A stretch of DNA of 64,000 nucleotides, taken from positions 6,866 through 70,865 of the forward strand of contig CAYMOV010000006.1 in assembly GCA_964392085.1 (NCBI GenBank), read 5' to 3'. Positions 7,009-15,855 of the stretch are shown here, piece by piece (positions within the stretch are counted from its first letter, which is position 1; each line of letters begins with the position of its first letter). The notes under the pieces are model-generated. The model did no database searches. It worked only from the letters and a program-made list of their open reading frames with translations, and had not been told where the DNA came from. Source of the DNA: CAYMOV01 sp964392085. GTDB lineage: Bacteria > Oederibacteriota > Muellerivitia > Muellerivitales > Muellerivitaceae. The translations under genes were made by a program, and so were the position numbers.

Positions 7009-9579
7009 TTGATTGAGATCCTGAGGCTCCTGGTCCTGCGGAACTTCCGCGAGGAACCCGTGAGGTCGTTCCTGACCGCCGTCGGCGTGGCCTTGGGCGT
7101 GGCCCTCGTGGTGTCGGTCCAAGTGGCCAACCACGCCGCCCTCGAGTCCTTCCGGGATTCCATCGACCGGGTGGCGGGCCGGGCCACCCTGGCGGTGACC
7201 TCCCACGGCTCCGACTTCGATGAAAACCTCCTGGCGACCCTGGCACCTACCCGCGGCTTCGGCCAGATGTTTCCCGTAGTGGAAGGCCGACTGGCCCTGG
7301 CCGCCGCCCCGAAGGAATCGCTCCTCCTGCTCGGGGTGGACCTGATGAGGGACCGACAGGTCCGGACGATCCAAGTGACGGGTCCCGACGGCCGCGCCCC
7401 GGGCCGTGCGGAGTTTCTCGAGAACCTGGCCCATCCCGACCGGTTGTTCCTGCCCCAATCCTTCGCGCAAGCCCACGGCCTGAAGGCCGGCGACCGGGTG
7501 GATTTCATCGCCAACGGACGGGTGGTCTCCCTCCAAGTGGCGGGATTATTGTCCGGGGACGGCGTCGGCGGAGCCTACGCGGGGCAATTGGCCGTCATGG
7601 ATATCGCCGCGGCCCAACACCAATTGGGGTTGGAGGGCCGCCTGACGCGCATCGAGTGGATCCCCCGCCATGAGGGGGACCAGGAAAACCTCGCCCAAGC
7701 GATCCGAAAAAACCTCCCGACCGATGTCGAGCTGGAGGCGCCGGCCGCCCGTAACGACCAAGTCGACAAGATGCTCAAGGCCTTCCGCGCGAACCTCACG
7801 GCCCTGTCCCTGGTTTCCCTGCTGGTGGGCGCCTTCCTGGCCTACAACTCCATGTCCATCGCGGTGCTGAGGAGGGTGCGGGAGATCGGCACCCTGCGGA
7901 CACTGGGGGTGACGGCGACCCAGGTCCGGCGGTTGTTGTTGGCCGAGTCCTCGATCCTGGCGGGGGTCGGCACCTTGAGCGGCCTCTATCTCGGGAAAGC
8001 CGCGGGGTGGGCCGTCACCCGGGCCGTCGGCACGACGATCTCGAACCTCTACCTGCCCACGCCGCTGGGCGACCGGATCCCGGCCTCGGCCGGCGAATGG
8101 GTCTGGGCCTTGGCGGGGTTCCTGCTCATCGTCCTTTCCACCGTCCCGGTGGCCCGGGCCGCCTCGCGCGTCGCGCCGGGGTTGGCGGTGCGGGCCGGTT
8201 CCGGCGAGGCAGGTTTTCAACGCCAGGCCTGGGTTTGGGCGGGGGTCGGGGCCGGGCTTTGGGTCGCCGCGGCGCTTCTCGCCCGCTTGCCGGCCATAGG
8301 CGGCCTGCCCTGGGGAGGATACGCCTCGGCCTTTTGCCTCCTGACCGGCGCCGCGGCCCTGACCCCGATTTTCCTTTGGGTGACCCAACGGGCGGCCAAG
8401 CCGGTGTTCGAGCGGCTGTTTCCCGTGGAAGCCGTCATGGCCTCCCGCAACCTCCTGTCGGGCCTGAACCGGTCCAGCCTGGCGGTGGGGGCCCTGGTGA
8501 TGGGCGCGGCCCTCATGGTGTCCGTGGGGATCATGGTGGGGAGTTTCCGCTCGACGGTGGAACTTTGGATCGGACAGACCCTCAAAGCCGACCTTTATGT
8601 GCGCTCGGGTCCGCCCTCGGCGCGGTTTGAGTCGTTTTTGGACCCCGAGGTGGTGGAGAAGGCGAAGGGGTTGGATTCGGTGGCGGCTGTGGACGCCTTC
8701 CGTGGCTTCGACTATGACTACCAAGGCGACCAAGTGCTGGTGGGCAGCGGGGATTCCAAAGTCCTGGCGGAGTACGGCCGGTTGTTGTTCACCGACGGAC
8801 GGGAATCCAAGCTGGTGTTGGAGCGCCTGCCGGGCCGCTTGGCGGCCGTGGCCTCCGAGCCCCTGGCCAACCGGTTCCACCTGAAAGTGGGCGATTTTTT
8901 CCCGCTCCGGACCCCCTCGGGTGAGGTGCCCCTGGAGATCGCGGGGATCTATTACGACTACGCCAATGAACGGGGAACCCTGGTCATGGACCGCGGCACC
9001 TACCTCTCGCTTTACCACGACCCGCGGGTGAACAACCTGGCGATCTACCTCAAGCCCGGCGTGGGCGCCGAGACGGGCCGTCAGGCCCTGATGGCGGCGT
9101 TGGGGTCGTCCGAGCAGCTCTTCATCAGGTCCAACGGGGAGCTCAGGCGGGAGGTGCTGAAGATCTTCGACCAAACCTTCGCCATCACGGGGGCCATGGA
9201 ATTAATCGCCCTCGTGGTGGCGGTCTTGGGCATCCTCGCGACCTTGACGGCCCTGATCATTGAGCGTTCCACCGAGATCGCGATCCTGCGGTACGTGGGC
9301 GCCACGCGGTTCCAGGTGCAGGCCATGGTGGTCTGGGAAGCGGGACTCCTGGGTTCCCTGGGGTGCGCCCTCGGGGCCGGGGTGGGAGGAGTGCTGGCGC
9401 TGCTCCTCATCAAGGTGATCAACCTGCAGTCCTTCGGATGGACCATCCGCTTGATGTTGCCCTGGAGCTTTTTGGTGTCCAGCCTCGGGCTCGTGGGCAT
9501 GGCCACCCTCTTGGCGGGTTTCTACCCCGCCCGCGTGGCGTCGCGGATGGCCACCCAGCGCGCCGTGAGCGAGGAATGA
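7009..9579 (+). CDS. FtsX-type ABC permease, fused double length
   Basis: 856 residues from a TTG start. It has an N-terminal membrane helix, a MacB-like periplasmic domain, then two FtsX/MacB three-helix blocks (about residues 265-400 and 730-850) plus extra central helices (about 400-530). The two halves look like AttF and AttG joined. Such permeases work with LolD-type ATPases and move lipids or lipoproteins, or perform mechanotransmission, rather than pore transport. The stop overlaps the next start (ATGA), showing translational coupling to the AttH-like gene. Confidence 0.88.
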   Translation: MIEILRLLVLRNFREEPVRSFLTAVGVALGVALVVSVQVANHAALESFRDSIDRVAGRATLAVTSHGSDFDENLLATLAPTRGFGQMFPVVEGRLALAAAPKESLLLLGVDLMRDRQVRTIQVTGPDGRAPGRAEFLENLAHPDRLFLPQSFAQAHGLKAGDRVDFIANGRVVSLQVAGLLSGDGVGGAYAGQLAVMDIAAAQHQLGLEGRLTRIEWIPRHEGDQENLAQAIRKNLPTDVELEAPAARNDQVDKMLKAFRANLTALSLVSLLVGAFLAYNSMSIAVLRRVREIGTLRTLGVTATQVRRLLLAESSILAGVGTLSGLYLGKAAGWAVTRAVGTTISNLYLPTPLGDRIPASAGEWVWALAGFLLIVLSTVPVARAASRVAPGLAVRAGSGEAGFQRQAWVWAGVGAGLWVAAALLARLPAIGGLPWGGYASAFCLLTGAAALTPIFLWVTQRAAKPVFERLFPVEAVMASRNLLSGLNRSSLAVGALVMGAALMVSVGIMVGSFRSTVELWIGQTLKADLYVRSGPPSARFESFLDPEVVEKAKGLDSVAAVDAFRGFDYDYQGDQVLVGSGDSKVLAEYGRLLFTDGRESKLVLERLPGRLAAVASEPLANRFHLKVGDFFPLRTPSGEVPLEIAGIYYDYANERGTLVMDRGTYLSLYHDPRVNNLAIYLKPGVGAETGRQALMAALGSSEQLFIRSNGELRREVLKIFDQTFAITGAMELIALVVAVLGILATLTALIIERSTEIAILRYVGATRFQVQAMVVWEAGLLGSLGCALGAGVGGVLALLLIKVINLQSFGWTIRLMLPWSFLVSSLGLVGMATLLAGFYPARVASRMATQRAVSEE

Positions 9580-10811
9580 CCGTGCGAAACCAAGCGACGC
9601 GCCTTCACGCGGTTTTATCCGGTTGGTTGAGGCCTATTCTGATCCCTGTGTCCCTGTGTCTCTGCGGTGGATTTTTGTTTTCCGCGAACCCACCTGTGGC
9701 CCGTTTTCGATCAGGCTTTTCCAGTTTGTTTAAGTTGTTTTTGATCTCCGTGACTCTGTGTCTCTGTGGTGGATTTGTGTTTTCTTCACCGGCGACGTTC
9801 GGAAAAGCGAAGCCCGGTTACGCCTGGAAGTTCCCGAACGACCATGGTGCCCATCCGGCTTACCGCACCGAATGGTGGTACTACACCGGTTTCCTGACCG
9901 ACGAGACCGGCGAATCCTACGGTTTCCAATTGACCTTCTTCCGGACGGGTTTGAAGACCGCCCCGGAAACCCGATCGTCCTTCGAGCCCACGTCGATCTA
10001 TTTCGCCCATTTCGCCGTGAGCGACCTGGCCCAGAAGACTTTCGATTACGCCGAGAAAACCGGCCGCCCGGGGCCGGGCCTGGCCGGGGCCGCCGAGGGG
10101 AAGCTCAAGGTTTGGGACGAGGATTGGAGCGCGACCTACGAACCGCCGGGCCACAGGCTGAGGGCCTCGGACGACAAGTACCAGTTGGACCTGAAGGTGG
10201 CCTCCGGGGTCGCGCCCGTCCTCCACGGCCAACGGGGATACAGTCCCAAGGGCGAGGGTCAGGCCTCCGAGTATTATTCGCTCACCCGCATGGCCGCCGT
10301 GGGGACGCTCACCATTAACCAAGTCCCCCGGAAGGTCAACGGCATCTCCTGGATGGACCATGAGTTCTTCACGGGGGACCTGCCGAAGGATTTGAAGGGT
10401 TGGGACTGGATGGGCTTGACGCTCAGCGACGGCGCCCAATTGATGCTGTACCGGATGAGGGAGAAGGACGGCACCGTCGGGACCTTTTCCAGCGGGACCC
10501 TCGTGGAAGCCAACGGGAAACAACGGGCCCTGGGGGAGAGGGATTTCACGATGGAACCCCTCCAATCCTGGACCAGCCCCCGCACGAAGGTTGCCTATCC
10601 GATCCGTTGGAGGGTCACGGTGCCCTCGGTGGACCTGTCCTTCGAGGCCTCGGCGCCCCTGGCGGACCAGGAACTGGACACGGCGAAGAGCACCCAGGTC
10701 TTGTATTGGGAGGGGCCGGTGTTCTTGAAGGGGACCCGGGGCAAGCGGAACGTGACGGGGAAGGGCTACCTGGAAATGACTGGATATGACCAGGCGTTCG
10801 GGGGATTTTAA
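9576..10811 (+). CDS. AttH/CrtC-like secreted lipocalin-fold protein
   Basis: 411 residues. The DHGAHPAYRTEWWYYTG motif near residue 90 is the hallmark of the AttH / carotenoid 1,2-hydratase (lipocalin-like) family. The ATG at 9576 overlaps the permease stop. The first 75 residues are odd: two near-identical hydrophobic stretches (ILIPVSLCLCGGFLFS, about 22-37, and FLISVTLCLCGGFVFS, about 56-71) are encoded by two copies of the window's CTGTGTCTCTGTGGTGGA repeat and look like duplicated signal sequences. Genetic context (ATPase, FtsX permease) supports an AttEFGH-like exporter rather than carotenoid metabolism. Confidence 0.87.
   Translation: MTVRNQATRLHAVLSGWLRPILIPVSLCLCGGFLFSANPPVARFRSGFSSLFKLFLISVTLCLCGGFVFSSPATFGKAKPGYAWKFPNDHGAHPAYRTEWWYYTGFLTDETGESYGFQLTFFRTGLKTAPETRSSFEPTSIYFAHFAVSDLAQKTFDYAEKTGRPGPGLAGAAEGKLKVWDEDWSATYEPPGHRLRASDDKYQLDLKVASGVAPVLHGQRGYSPKGEGQASEYYSLTRMAAVGTLTINQVPRKVNGISWMDHEFFTGDLPKDLKGWDWMGLTLSDGAQLMLYRMREKDGTVGTFSSGTLVEANGKQRALGERDFTMEPLQSWTSPRTKVAYPIRWRVTVPSVDLSFEASAPLADQELDTAKSTQVLYWEGPVFLKGTRGKRNVTGKGYLEMTGYDQAFGGF
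9640..9786 (+). repeat. Two in-frame CTCTGTGTCTCTGTGGTGGA repeats within a CDS
   Basis: Copies at 9640-9683 and 9742-9786 share TGATC..GTGTCTCTG.GGTGGATTT. They are 102 bases apart, so both are read in the same frame. The same words form intergenic elements at 60761-61005. Here they code for hydrophobic segments of the AttH-like protein. Confidence 0.8.
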
Positions 10812-10838
10812 CCGGAAGGGTTCAACGCCCGGCGGGGG

Positions 10839-11114
10839 TCAGGAAACCACTTCGTGGAGTTTCAGGCTTCCCCAACCCGCTGGGGTCTCTTCGGCCTGGG
10901 GAGGGTTCGGCGGGGACCCGGGGCCGTAGCCGTCGAGGGAATGGGGCTTCTTGGGAAGGTGTCCTTCCATCCGTCCCAAGTAGATCAACCCCGACGGTTC
11001 CCAGCCCTTCTCCCGGAGGCATTTCATGAGCGCCTCATCCGAGTGGTCGGCTTCCACCGCGTAAAATTCCCAGGTTTGGGACTTTAGGAATAGGAAGATC
11101 TCTTGGTGGAGCAT
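10839..11114 (-). CDS. Small protein of unknown function
   Basis: About 91 residues from the ATG at 11114 (MLHQEIFLFLKSQTWEFYAVEA), which has GCGAGG upstream. The longer frame to 11303 runs through AT-richer DNA and is unlikely. The N-terminal half resembles a compact alpha/beta domain; the C-terminal half is Pro/Gly rich (YGPGSPPNPPQAEE) and probably disordered. No family recognised. Confidence 0.5.
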   Translation of the reverse strand: MLHQEIFLFLKSQTWEFYAVEADHSDEALMKCLREKGWEPSGLIYLGRMEGHLPKKPHSLDGYGPGSPPNPPQAEETPAGWGSLKLHEVVS

Positions 11115-11510
11115 AGTGTACCTCGCGGGATGGACGCGAAAAGAAGCATACGATATGACACTCAAAAATGCACGCTTTGATTTCCATTTCGGGCCTGGAA
11201 ACTCTGGATAAATCGTTTTGATAGTGGGCGGTCCTCCCGAAGCATTCGGAACCGATGTCAAAAAATAGGCCACCAGCCCGGCCGAGGAACGGCAAGATAA
11301 CAACGACGGGTGTCCATATGCTGAAACCTACATCGTCTGAAGTCGTGGCGACTGTTTTTCATGGAAAATGAAGCGCTTTTTAGGGGTAAACGAAAAACTC
11401 TTTTGCTTTCACGTGGCAGTCGAGACGGATGAATCCAGGGGTTAAAATCGAAGGGTGGGGCCAATGGCTTGCCGGAATGGTTTGTGTTAGGCCGGCATGA
11501 TTTTACGCGG
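11115..11510. other. Intergenic stretch without a supported gene
   Basis: About 400 bases of lower GC. Short frames exist on the minus strand but lack ribosome sites and credible composition. I see no strong hairpin or repeat here. Confidence 0.5.
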
Positions 11511-12026
11511 CTAGGGTGTGGGGTTTTCCGGCAATTGCTTCATCAAGGTCAGGTATTCCGAGACGCCGCCCAATATTTTATGGACATCCTCGTCGGTTAA
11601 GGAACGGACGACCCTTCCCGGAACACCCAAAACCAGCGACCGAGGGGGGATCCTCTTGCCTTCACCCACCAAGGCGCCGGCCCCGATCACGCATTCATCC
11701 CCGACTTCCGAGCCGGTCAGGAGGGTGGCGTGGATGCCGACTAAAACCCGGTTTCCAACGGTGCAGGCGTGGATGCAGGCCTGGTGGCCCACCACGCAAT
11801 CATCCCCCACGAGGGCGGGACGACCGTGGTCGGTGTGGATCACGCAGCCGTCCTGGATGCTGGTGCGTTTCCCGATCCGGATCGCGTCCATATCGGCCCG
11901 GAGAACCGCGCCGGGCCAGACGCTGGATTGGTCCCCCAGGGTGACGTCGCCGATCAGCACGGCCAGGTCGTGGACCCGGGCGGTGGTCGAAACCTTGGGG
12001 CGGTGGTTCAGGTAGGGCTGCAACAT
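11511..12026 (-). CDS. Gamma-carbonic-anhydrase-like hexapeptide protein
   Basis: 171 residues of left-handed beta-helix hexapeptide repeats (IGDVTLGD, VGDDCVVG, VGNRVLVG, VGDECVIG). Histidines in CVIHTDHG, VVGHQA and ACIHAC match the three zinc or iron ligands of gamma-class carbonic anhydrases (CamH/YrdA/CaiE group). The usual GMG after the third ligand reads GIH. Reversible CO2 hydration is the family activity, although many YrdA-like members show little. It stands alone on the minus strand. Confidence 0.88.
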   Translation of the reverse strand: MLQPYLNHRPKVSTTARVHDLAVLIGDVTLGDQSSVWPGAVLRADMDAIRIGKRTSIQDGCVIHTDHGRPALVGDDCVVGHQACIHACTVGNRVLVGIHATLLTGSEVGDECVIGAGALVGEGKRIPPRSLVLGVPGRVVRSLTDEDVHKILGGVSEYLTLMKQLPENPTP

Positions 12027-12044
12027 GGCATCATCTTAACAGAA

Positions 12045-12176
12045 GATGCCGTTGGCCGTTAACCGCTAGCCGTTGGTCAATCAAGAATCATCCGCCGCAT
12101 TCAGCGCCCTTTGGGATTTGGATAGGGTTTGAACTTTTCTTGGTCTGTCGCTAACGGCTAGCGGTCAACGGCGAAT
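12045..12176. repeat. GCCGTTGG/CCGCTAGCCG inverted-arm element
   Basis: The left arm (about 12049-12077, GCCGTTGGCCGTTAACCGCTAGCCGTTGG) is reverse-complemented with changes at about 12147-12174 (GCTAACGGCTAGCGGTCAACGGC). About 70 bases of unique centre lie between them. The whole gap between the carbonic-anhydrase and peroxiredoxin genes is this element. Confidence 0.65.
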
Positions 12177-12177
12177 T

Positions 12178-12702
12178 TCAGAGGCTTTTCAATATCTCTT
12201 CTGCGTGCCCCTCCACCGTTACCGGGGACCAAACCTTGAGGATCCTTCCATCGGGGCCGATCAGGAAAGTGGACCGGACCGTTCCATAGGCTTTGCGCTG
12301 CTTGTTCCATTGCCAAACGCCGTATTTCTTTACGGTCCTTTTAGCGTTGTCCGACAACAAGGGGAAAGGCAGGGAATATTTCGCCTGGAACTCCTTGTGG
12401 CTCGCCAAGGGGTCCACCGAAATCGCCAACACCACCACGCCCTTCTTCAGGAGGTCCTGGTAATGGTCGCGGAAACTGCAGGCTTCCTTCGTGCAGCCGG
12501 GAGTCATGTCCTTGGGGTAGAAATACAGGACCACGGTCTTACCTTCGGACTGGGCCAGGGACACGACGGCCCCCTGGTCGCCGGGGAGCTTGAAATCGGG
12601 CGCTTGGCTCCCCGCCTTCAGGATCCCTCCCGCCACCGCCAGGTTCACTGAGATTCCTAAAACGAAAGCGCCAACCACGCAACCGACCTTGAATCTTCCC
12701 AT
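12178..12702 (-). CDS. bcp: Exported Bcp-type thiol peroxidase
   Basis: About 174 residues from the ATG at 12702, which has GGAGG five bases upstream. A signal peptide (VGCVVGAFVLGISVNLAVAGG) is followed by an AhpC/TSA domain. TPGCTKEAC contains the peroxidatic Cys and, five residues on, the resolving Cys of atypical 2-Cys Bcp/PrxQ enzymes. They reduce hydroperoxides using thioredoxin-like donors; here the signal sequence puts it in the periplasm. A cytosolic paralogue is encoded just upstream on the same strand. Confidence 0.9.
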   Translation of the reverse strand: MGRFKVGCVVGAFVLGISVNLAVAGGILKAGSQAPDFKLPGDQGAVVSLAQSEGKTVVLYFYPKDMTPGCTKEACSFRDHYQDLLKKGVVVLAISVDPLASHKEFQAKYSLPFPLLSDNAKRTVKKYGVWQWNKQRKAYGTVRSTFLIGPDGRILKVWSPVTVEGHAEEILKSL

Positions 12703-12767
12703 CGCACCCTCCAATTCGGCTGATGATCTTCTGAGTTGGCGGAACTGCTTTTGCCGACTTTTCCTTT

Positions 12768-12802
12768 AGCTAACCGCCATCCGCCAACGGCTATCCGCTT
12801 CT
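12768..12802. repeat. CCGCCATCCGCCAACGG short repeat
   Basis: Words CTAACCGCCATCCGCC and AACGGCTATCCGC recur at 5079-5103 and, in reverse complement, at 1171-1204. This copy separates the two peroxiredoxin genes. Confidence 0.5.
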
Positions 12803-12803
12803 G

Positions 12804-13256
12804 TTAAAGGCTGTTCACCACTTCCTCCACGTGCCCCTTGAGGCTCACCGGTGACCAGATCTTCTCGATCCTGCCGGACTTGTCGATCAGGAAGGTGGAC
12901 CGGACGATGCCCATGAACTCCCGCCCCATGAATTTCTTTTTCTTCCAGACGCCGTATGCCTTGAGCGTTTCCTTTTTCTCGTCGGACAAGAGGGGGAAGG
13001 GAAGGCTGTGTTTTTCCTTGAAGGCCTGGTGCTTCTTCACGGGATCCGCGGAAACGCCCAACACCACCGCGCCTTTTTTCTTCACGGCGGTCCATTGGTC
13101 CCTGAACTCACAGGCTTCCTGGGTACAGCCCGGCGTGAGGTCCCGGGGATAAAAGTAGAGGACCACTGGTTGCCCCTTGAAGTCCTTCAAGCTGACGGGA
13201 TCCCCGTTGTCGGCTGGGAGTTCAAAGGGCGGAGCGGTTTGTCCTTCTTTCAACAT
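12804..13256 (-). CDS. bcp: Cytosolic Bcp-type thiol peroxidase (PrxQ)
   Basis: 150 residues without signal peptide, with an AhpC/TSA fold. TPGCTQEACEFRD holds the peroxidatic and resolving cysteines spaced by four residues, and STFLIDKSGRI is the conserved C-terminal strand. The length is typical for Bcp. It pairs with the exported paralogue at 12178, with which it shares much of its sequence. The promoter would lie in the AT-rich gap 13257-13440. Confidence 0.92.
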   Translation of the reverse strand: MLKEGQTAPPFELPADNGDPVSLKDFKGQPVVLYFYPRDLTPGCTQEACEFRDQWTAVKKKGAVVLGVSADPVKKHQAFKEKHSLPFPLLSDEKKETLKAYGVWKKKKFMGREFMGIVRSTFLIDKSGRIEKIWSPVSLKGHVEEVVNSL

Positions 13257-13533
13257 GGGGAAGGCCTCCTGAGAATGATGGGTTATTATAGTAAAATATC
13301 GAACAGCAAGAAGGACAACTCTGTCCTTTATATTCTATATTTGCTAAAGCCAATATATAAATATCTTAATAAATAGCCATTTTTATTGGTATTTTAAGAA
13401 TTGCAAATAAAAGATTTGCATCATCAAGGTACAAAGACTATGTTTATTACAAGCCAGCCATTCAACACCAAGGTTCCGTGGGTCGGGTGACTCACCCCCA
13501 AGATCAGGGGATTTTCTCATTTAGGAGACCGCC
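13257..13533. other. AT-rich divergent intergenic region
   Basis: About 280 bases between divergent genes, notably AT-rich from 13270 to 13440 against a GC-rich background. It probably holds promoters for both sides. A short hairpin (GGACAACTCTGTCC) lies near 13312. No reading frame of credible composition. Confidence 0.4.
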
Positions 13534-14223
13534 ATGAGCTTCTACTTCTCCCTCTTCCAGATCATCGACGCCGTCGAGCGTTTGGGTAAGGATATGAACC
13601 ACCTAACCGGCCGGATCCTTCGGATCAGCCCCCGGGACGCCCGGGCGAACCGGGAACTTCTGGAGCAATGCCAGGACAAACTGGCCGAGGTGGAAAAGGT
13701 CCTCCACAACAAGACCCACATCAGCAAGATCACCCTCCGGAAGGCTTCCCTCCTATATCAGGTCCTCGGGACCAGCTGGAGCCGGGTTGCCCGCCTTTCG
13801 GCCGCGGCTGTCTCGATCGAATCGGCGGATGAGGCCCAAGTGAAGGCCATCTGGACCCTCCTGGGCAACGCCCAGAAGCAGTACCAGGTGCTGGTCAAGA
13901 CCCTCAGCGAGCAAACCGGGGTGGCCCCGATGTTTCCCCTCAATGTCGAGGTGGCGGGGGACTACAGCGAGGTCCTCAAGCGGGAGATCGCTGATGAGGC
14001 CGATATGCTCAAGTGCCTGGACCGCGCCGTGGAGGTGTTCGGCGAGGAACAAGGCCTCTTGGACACCTTGATGGTGATCCGCAAGGAACTCCAAGACCTC
14101 AAGAAGAAGCACCGCCAGTTCCAGAACGTCGCACCGACGGCTGCGCCCGTCGCCGCGCCCGCTGCCGGTCCCGCGCCGAAAGCCGCCCCGGCCATGCGGT
14201 TGGCCCAGGCGGTTAACGCCTAG
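13534..14223 (+). CDS. Helical cytosolic protein of unknown function
   Basis: 229 residues, almost entirely predicted helix, with heptad-like stretches (LLEQCQDKLAEVEKVLHN; LMVIRKELQDLKKKHRQF) and an Ala/Pro-rich tail (about residues 200-229). There is no signal peptide or membrane helix. TTAGGAGA precedes the ATG, and a clear intrinsic terminator follows the stop. No family is recognised; a structural or scaffold role is conceivable but unsupported. Confidence 0.75.
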   Translation: MSFYFSLFQIIDAVERLGKDMNHLTGRILRISPRDARANRELLEQCQDKLAEVEKVLHNKTHISKITLRKASLLYQVLGTSWSRVARLSAAAVSIESADEAQVKAIWTLLGNAQKQYQVLVKTLSEQTGVAPMFPLNVEVAGDYSEVLKREIADEADMLKCLDRAVEVFGEEQGLLDTLMVIRKELQDLKKKHRQFQNVAPTAAPVAAPAAGPAPKAAPAMRLAQAVNA

Positions 14224-14283
14224 TAGGATGATGAAAAAGACGAACCCATTGGACCCAAACACCCAACGCCTGCGGGTGACCCG

Positions 14284-14318
14284 AGCGGGGGCTTCCCACA
14301 AAGCCCCCGCTTTTCTTT
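14284..14318 (+). terminator. Intrinsic terminator after the helical protein gene
   Basis: The stem AGCGGGGGCTT (14284-14294), loop CCCAC, and AAGCCCCCGCTT are followed by TTCTTT. The stem is 11 bp with no mismatch. Confidence 0.85.
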
Positions 14319-14404
14319 GCCCCGGCGTGGACTCGGGGTTCCGCGCGGGAAAGCCGTTTGGACGCAACCGCCCATCAGCCCAGTCAGTAAGGTAGGAACC
14401 CGAC

Positions 14405-15688
14405 ATGCCGCGACGCTCCCTTCCACCGGCGCTTTACCAGAAGGCCCGCTTCCTCCGGGAGATCCTTGAGAAGATGCCGGAGTCGGTGAAGGTCATCGAC
14501 ACGAACTACCACTTGGTCTATTCCAACGGCAAGGCCCGCAAGATGCCGGACGCCCCCCTGAACGACCTGAGGGGCCTGGCCTGCCACAAGGCCTTCTACG
14601 GCTTCGAGCAAAAGTGCCTCTTCTGCTCCATGGGAAAGGTCTTCGAGAAGGGGGAACCCCTCACCACCTACACCCACTTGAACGTCAACGGCTCCGACCG
14701 GGAGTTTGAGGTCTCGGCCTTTCCCCTGAAGGACGCGGCGGGCAAGGTGCAGTACGCCGTGGAAACGGTCCGCGACGTGACGCACCTGGCGAAGGGCGTG
14801 GCCCTGCAGCGAAAGGTCGGCCAACTCTTCACCCAGGACCTCGCCTTGAGCCTGGTGTTCGAGCAGATCACCCGATGGGCCAGCGACGCGGGCCCGATCC
14901 TCCTTTACGGTGAGAAGGGAACCGGCAAGAAGCTCGTGGCCCAGGCCCTGCACCAGCAGGGGGCCCGGGGCGGTGTCTTCGCGGTGTTCCACTGCCTGCC
15001 CAACTCCCCCGAGGCGAACTTCAACGGCTTGTTCGGCCCCCAGGGCGCCTGGCGCCAGTCGGCCCGGGGCACGCTGTACCTCGACGAGGTGACCCAGCTC
15101 GGGGCACGGGCCCAGGCCGAACTGATGTCGCGGCTTACCCAGGAACCGGGACCGGACGCGCGTCGGGTCATCGCCGCCACTCGGGAGGACTTTCATTCAC
15201 TCCTCCAGGAGGGGCGGTTCCTGCAGGGCCTCTATGACCTCTTCGCCGCCCGTTTCCTCAAACTGCCGCCCTTACGCGAACGTCGGCGGGACTTGCCCAT
15301 GCTGGCCCAACACTTCATCGAGGCGTCCCACAACCGCCACGGGTCCAAGGCCGAACGGCTTGGGCCCGAGGCCCTGCGCGAACTGTTGCATTACGAATGG
15401 CCGGGTAACGTCCGGGAACTGGAGGCGCGGCTGGAAGGCGCCTGTCTCTTGGCCGACGGCCCGGTCATCGAGAAACTGAACCTGCCGGTCGGCGAGGAGA
15501 GGGTGGAGAACCTCGAGGAACTATTGGAACGGGTGGAGCGGTCCTGCCTGGCCGACGCCTTGTCGCGGTCCGGGGGCAAGCTGGGGGAAACCGCGGCCTT
15601 GACCGGGTTGACCCTCAAGACGCTCCAACGCCGGATGAAGAAACACTCGTTGAACCCCAAGGATTTCAAAGGGGTCGCGGGCGCTTAA
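14405..15688 (+). CDS. PAS / AAA+ (sigma54-activator-like) / Fis-HTH regulator lacking GAFTGA
   Basis: 427 residues. The N-terminal PAS domain (about 12-130) has three cysteines (ACHKAF, KCLFCSM) that could bind a metal or sense redox. The AAA+ domain (about 145-360) has Walker A GEKGTGKK near 170 and Walker B-like GTLYLDEV. The GAFTGA loop that contacts sigma54 is absent: the segment reads LFGPQGAWRQSARG. WPGNVRELE, near the end of the AAA+ core, is intact. A Fis-type HTH closes the protein (GETAALTGLTLKTLQRRMKK). Like TyrR/HupR-type relatives it may not activate sigma54 promoters. Confidence 0.88.
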   Translation: MPRRSLPPALYQKARFLREILEKMPESVKVIDTNYHLVYSNGKARKMPDAPLNDLRGLACHKAFYGFEQKCLFCSMGKVFEKGEPLTTYTHLNVNGSDREFEVSAFPLKDAAGKVQYAVETVRDVTHLAKGVALQRKVGQLFTQDLALSLVFEQITRWASDAGPILLYGEKGTGKKLVAQALHQQGARGGVFAVFHCLPNSPEANFNGLFGPQGAWRQSARGTLYLDEVTQLGARAQAELMSRLTQEPGPDARRVIAATREDFHSLLQEGRFLQGLYDLFAARFLKLPPLRERRRDLPMLAQHFIEASHNRHGSKAERLGPEALRELLHYEWPGNVRELEARLEGACLLADGPVIEKLNLPVGEERVENLEELLERVERSCLADALSRSGGKLGETAALTGLTLKTLQRRMKKHSLNPKDFKGVAGA

Positions 15689-15756
15689 GAATCGTCCTGT
15701 CCATCCGTTATGGCCCGCGTCAGATTATTTATTCCGGCCCAGCATCCTCAAGCGTG

Positions 15757-15840
15757 AACTCAAACCGGTTTGAAGAGTTGCCCCGGGGGTTATTGGGGGA
15801 AGATCCCTTATTAGAGTGCGTATCCGAGGTCCGCACGACG
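15757..15840. repeat. Palindrome repeat unit, copy A
   Basis: It begins with the perfect 14-bp palindrome TCAAACCGGTTTGA (15760-15773), then GAGTTGCC, a G-rich run, TTAGAGTGCG and GAGGTCC. The next unit follows 97 bases later with the same order of words. It lies between the AAA+ regulator and icd. Confidence 0.7.
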
Positions 15841-15855
15841 CCTTGTCATCTTTGA

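Noticed and set aside
9363..9575. Longer N-terminus for the AttH-like protein
   Set aside because: The upstream part of the frame lies inside the permease gene and is Arg/Pro/Gly-rich shadow sequence; the ATGA overlap gives a natural start.
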